From NCBI GenBank assembly GCA_030632465.1, contig DAOVUR010000013.1, positions 1-16,641 on the forward strand: a stretch of DNA of 16,641 bases. The letters run 5' to 3'. The notes under the pieces were generated by a model. That model worked only from the letters and a program-made list of their open reading frames with translations. It made no database searches and had not been told where the DNA came from. Of this stretch, positions 15,121 through 16,641 are shown piece by piece. Position 1 is the stretch's first letter; every line of letters begins with the position of its first letter. A program made the translations under genes and the position numbers. Origin of the DNA: a bacterium (GTDB lineage Bacteria; Verrucomicrobiota; Kiritimatiellia; UBA8416; CAMZLY01).

Positions 15121-15400
15121 GTTATCTGTCTGCTTTTTGTTAAATTGCTGTGAATTGGGTAGAATTGCGTACTGAATGGATATTGCCAAGCTTTAATGTA
15201 TAAAATCGGTAAAAAGTATACGCTTCAACTGGCTCGTAGAGGCAACGTTACATGGAATATGCTTCTGCATGCTCTCTTTTATAGCTTGTCATGAAAAATG
15301 ATCTTTTGGGGCTTTATGATTATGGAGAATGTTGCTATATTTGCTGATTGATTGATTTCGATAGAAGTTGTTTGCATGGATGTAAGCATAAGGTATTATT
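15121..15400. other. Divergent intergenic region, M16C peptidase / uvrA
   Basis: In this 280-bp gap the only promoter candidate with fair spacing is the one facing the peptidase (see that gene). On the uvrA side TTGTCA (15286-15291) and TATGAT (15315-15320) are good half-sites, but 23 bp apart is too far for one sigma70 promoter. I do not recognise a LexA/SOS box, although bacterial LexA sites vary. No small gene or RNA is evident. Confidence 0.5.
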
Positions 15401-16641
15401 ATGGCGTCAATAGCTAAAAATGATTGTATTTTGATTTCAGGTGCGCGTGAGCATAATCTGAAGAATATTACTGTGCGTATTCCGCGTAATGAGTTGACGG
15501 TAATTACAGGATTAAGTGGCTCAGGCAAGTCGTCACTAGCATTTGATACGCTTTATGCTGAAGGGCAGCGCAGGTATGTGGAGAGTCTTTCAGCTTATGC
15601 GAGGCAGTTTTTGCATCAGATGAGTAAACCTGATGTTGACCATATTGAAGGGCTGTCGCCAGCTATTTCCATTGAACAGCGAACAGCTGGCTCTAATCCA
15701 CGCTCCACAGTGGGTACATCTACAGAGATTCATGATTACCTTCGTCTGCTTTTTGCTAATGTGGGAAAGGCGCATTGTCCTAAATGTAAGTTGCCTGTTG
15801 CTTGTCAGTCAGCCGAGGAGATTGTAGAGAAACTATTGTTACTACCAAATCGCACACGACTATCAATTATGGCACCTTTGATTCGGGGCCGCAAGGGGAC
15901 TCATGAGGATTTGTTGACTAAGGTTAGGAAACAGGGATTTGTGCGGGTTCGCATTGATGATGTTGTGTACGACATGGAAGACCTGCCTGATCTTAATGGT
16001 AATAAAGTACACACTATTTATGTGATCATTGATCGTCTAATTGTGACTAGCCGTATTCGTTCTCGTTTAACCGATTCTGTTGAGCTTGCTCTTAATCATG
16101 GTAACGGGATTTTAAATGTCATGTGTCAGGAAGAGGGCGGTAAAGATGAAATGATTCTCTTTTCCGAAAAGAACGCATGTGTTAAGTGCGGTATCAGTTT
16201 TGAAGCTTTAGTGCCACGTAGCTTTTCTTTTAATAGTCCTTATGGGGCATGTCCGACTTGTTCAGGCTTAGGCACACAATTAATTATGGATGCTGATCTA
16301 GTTGTGCCAGATAGAACGCTATCAATTGATGCTGGTGCAATTAAAGGGTGGCGACGAGGTGGACGGCGCTTAATCATATATTACAAGAAGTTGCTTCGTG
16401 CGTTGGCCAAGCATTATGAATTTGATCTTGAAACGCCTTTTGAGGATTTAAACGAGAAACATCAGGATATATTATTAAATGGCTCTGGCGATGAAGATGT
16501 TGACGTAAGCTATTGGCGTGGAGGGAAGCTACATAAGTATAGTAAACCATTTGAGGGCATATTACCAAATCTGGCACGTAGACATGAGGCTAGCGAAAGT
16601 GATTACACGCGACAGCAACTCAGAAAGTATATGGGGCGACA
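15401..16641 (+). CDS. uvrA: UvrABC excinuclease subunit A, N-terminal part
   Basis: The first 413 codons of UvrA, the DNA-damage-sensing ABC-type ATPase of nucleotide excision repair; the rest lies beyond the window. Near-invariant UvrA segments are present: GAREHNLKN (14-22), Walker A GLSGSGKSS (37-45), LAFDTLYAEGQRRYVESLSA, ARQFLHQMSKPDVDHIEGL and NPRSTVGTSTEIHDYLRLLF (99-118). The first zinc module is Cys260, Cys263, Cys284, Cys287 (CVKC ... CPTC, followed by SGLG). An additional CPKC at 126-129, where E. coli has no full Cys pair, is found in many UvrA proteins. Residues 130-240 form the UvrB-binding region. The ATG at 15401 is preceded by TAAGG about 8 nt away, and the N-terminus aligns with E. 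coli UvrA allowing a few extra residues. It is divergent from the M16C peptidase gene. Confidence 0.97.
   Translation, partial: MASIAKNDCILISGAREHNLKNITVRIPRNELTVITGLSGSGKSSLAFDTLYAEGQRRYVESLSAYARQFLHQMSKPDVDHIEGLSPAISIEQRTAGSNPRSTVGTSTEIHDYLRLLFANVGKAHCPKCKLPVACQSAEEIVEKLLLLPNRTRLSIMAPLIRGRKGTHEDLLTKVRKQGFVRVRIDDVVYDMEDLPDLNGNKVHTIYVIIDRLIVTSRIRSRLTDSVELALNHGNGILNVMCQEEGGKDEMILFSEKNACVKCGISFEALVPRSFSFNSPYGACPTCSGLGTQLIMDADLVVPDRTLSIDAGAIKGWRRGGRRLIIYYKKLLRALAKHYEFDLETPFEDLNEKHQDILLNGSGDEDVDVSYWRGGKLHKYSKPFEGILPNLARRHEASESDYTRQQLRKYMGR

Noticed and set aside
14786..15175. Open frame of 129 codons on the + strand
   Set aside because: It is antisense to the conserved zinc-site end of the M16C peptidase gene and has no family resemblance.
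15286..15320. uvrA promoter from TTGTCA and TATGAT
   Set aside because: The half-sites are good but 23 bp apart, outside the workable sigma70 spacing.

Overview
This 16.6 kb window is a dense bacterial stretch, roughly 40-45% GC by eye, using the standard code with ATG and occasional GTG starts. It holds eleven protein genes (two cut by the window edges), and no tRNA, rRNA, CRISPR array, transposase or integrase was recognised. The mix suggests a Gram-negative lineage, tentatively PVC-related (Lentisphaerota/Kiritimatiellota-like): type II secretion (T2SS)-type pseudopilins with very large ectodomains, a secreted GHL10-type glycoside-hydrolase-like protein with a family-typical Cys cluster, and an M16C presequence-protease-like peptidase. 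That placement rests on family knowledge, not on a marker gene, and is weak.

Layout. (1) 1-543 (-): N-terminal 181 residues of a phospholipase-D-superfamily (cardiolipin-synthase-like) putative lipoprotein. (2) Divergent from it, behind a strong sigma70-type promoter, three same-strand genes with 39-42 bp gaps, probably one operon: an RhlB-like DEAD-box RNA helicase, a HAD-superfamily hydrolase, and a secreted GHL10-like protein. (3) 5303-9705: a pseudopilin locus. A GspG-type major pseudopilin (-) is divergent from a three-gene operon (+) encoding a GspI/PilV-like, an oversized 689-residue GspJ-like and a GspK/PilX-like protein, the last two genes closely spaced. The operon ends at a convincing rho-independent terminator at 9735-9769. 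(4) 9872-12061 (+): a multi-pass GT-C (PMT/ArnT-like) glycosyltransferase and a GtrA-family membrane protein, a pairing typical of polyprenyl-phosphate-sugar-dependent glycosylation. (5) 12157-15120 (-): an M16C presequence-protease-like metallopeptidase, convergent with the GtrA gene. (6) 15401 to the edge (+): the first 413 codons of uvrA.

How the genes may work together. The I-J-K-like operon has the order and features of the T2SS pseudopilus tip genes (gspI-J-K), and the divergent GspG-like gene would supply the shaft subunit. No ATPase, platform protein, secretin or prepilin peptidase is present, so the machine must be encoded elsewhere. The most distinctive feature is the size and domain content of the tip-type subunits: a GspJ-like protein with a Ca-binding-like loop and a beta-sandwich-like C-terminal module, and a GspK/PilX-like protein with a Gly/Asp/Asn-rich, beta-helix-like ectodomain. 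The divergent promoter region carries a spaced 13-bp direct repeat that brackets a TATAAT box, and a 17-bp sequence repeated exactly before the start of the J-like gene. The glycosylation pair next door could act on these surface proteins, but the terminator between them means this is only a hypothesis.
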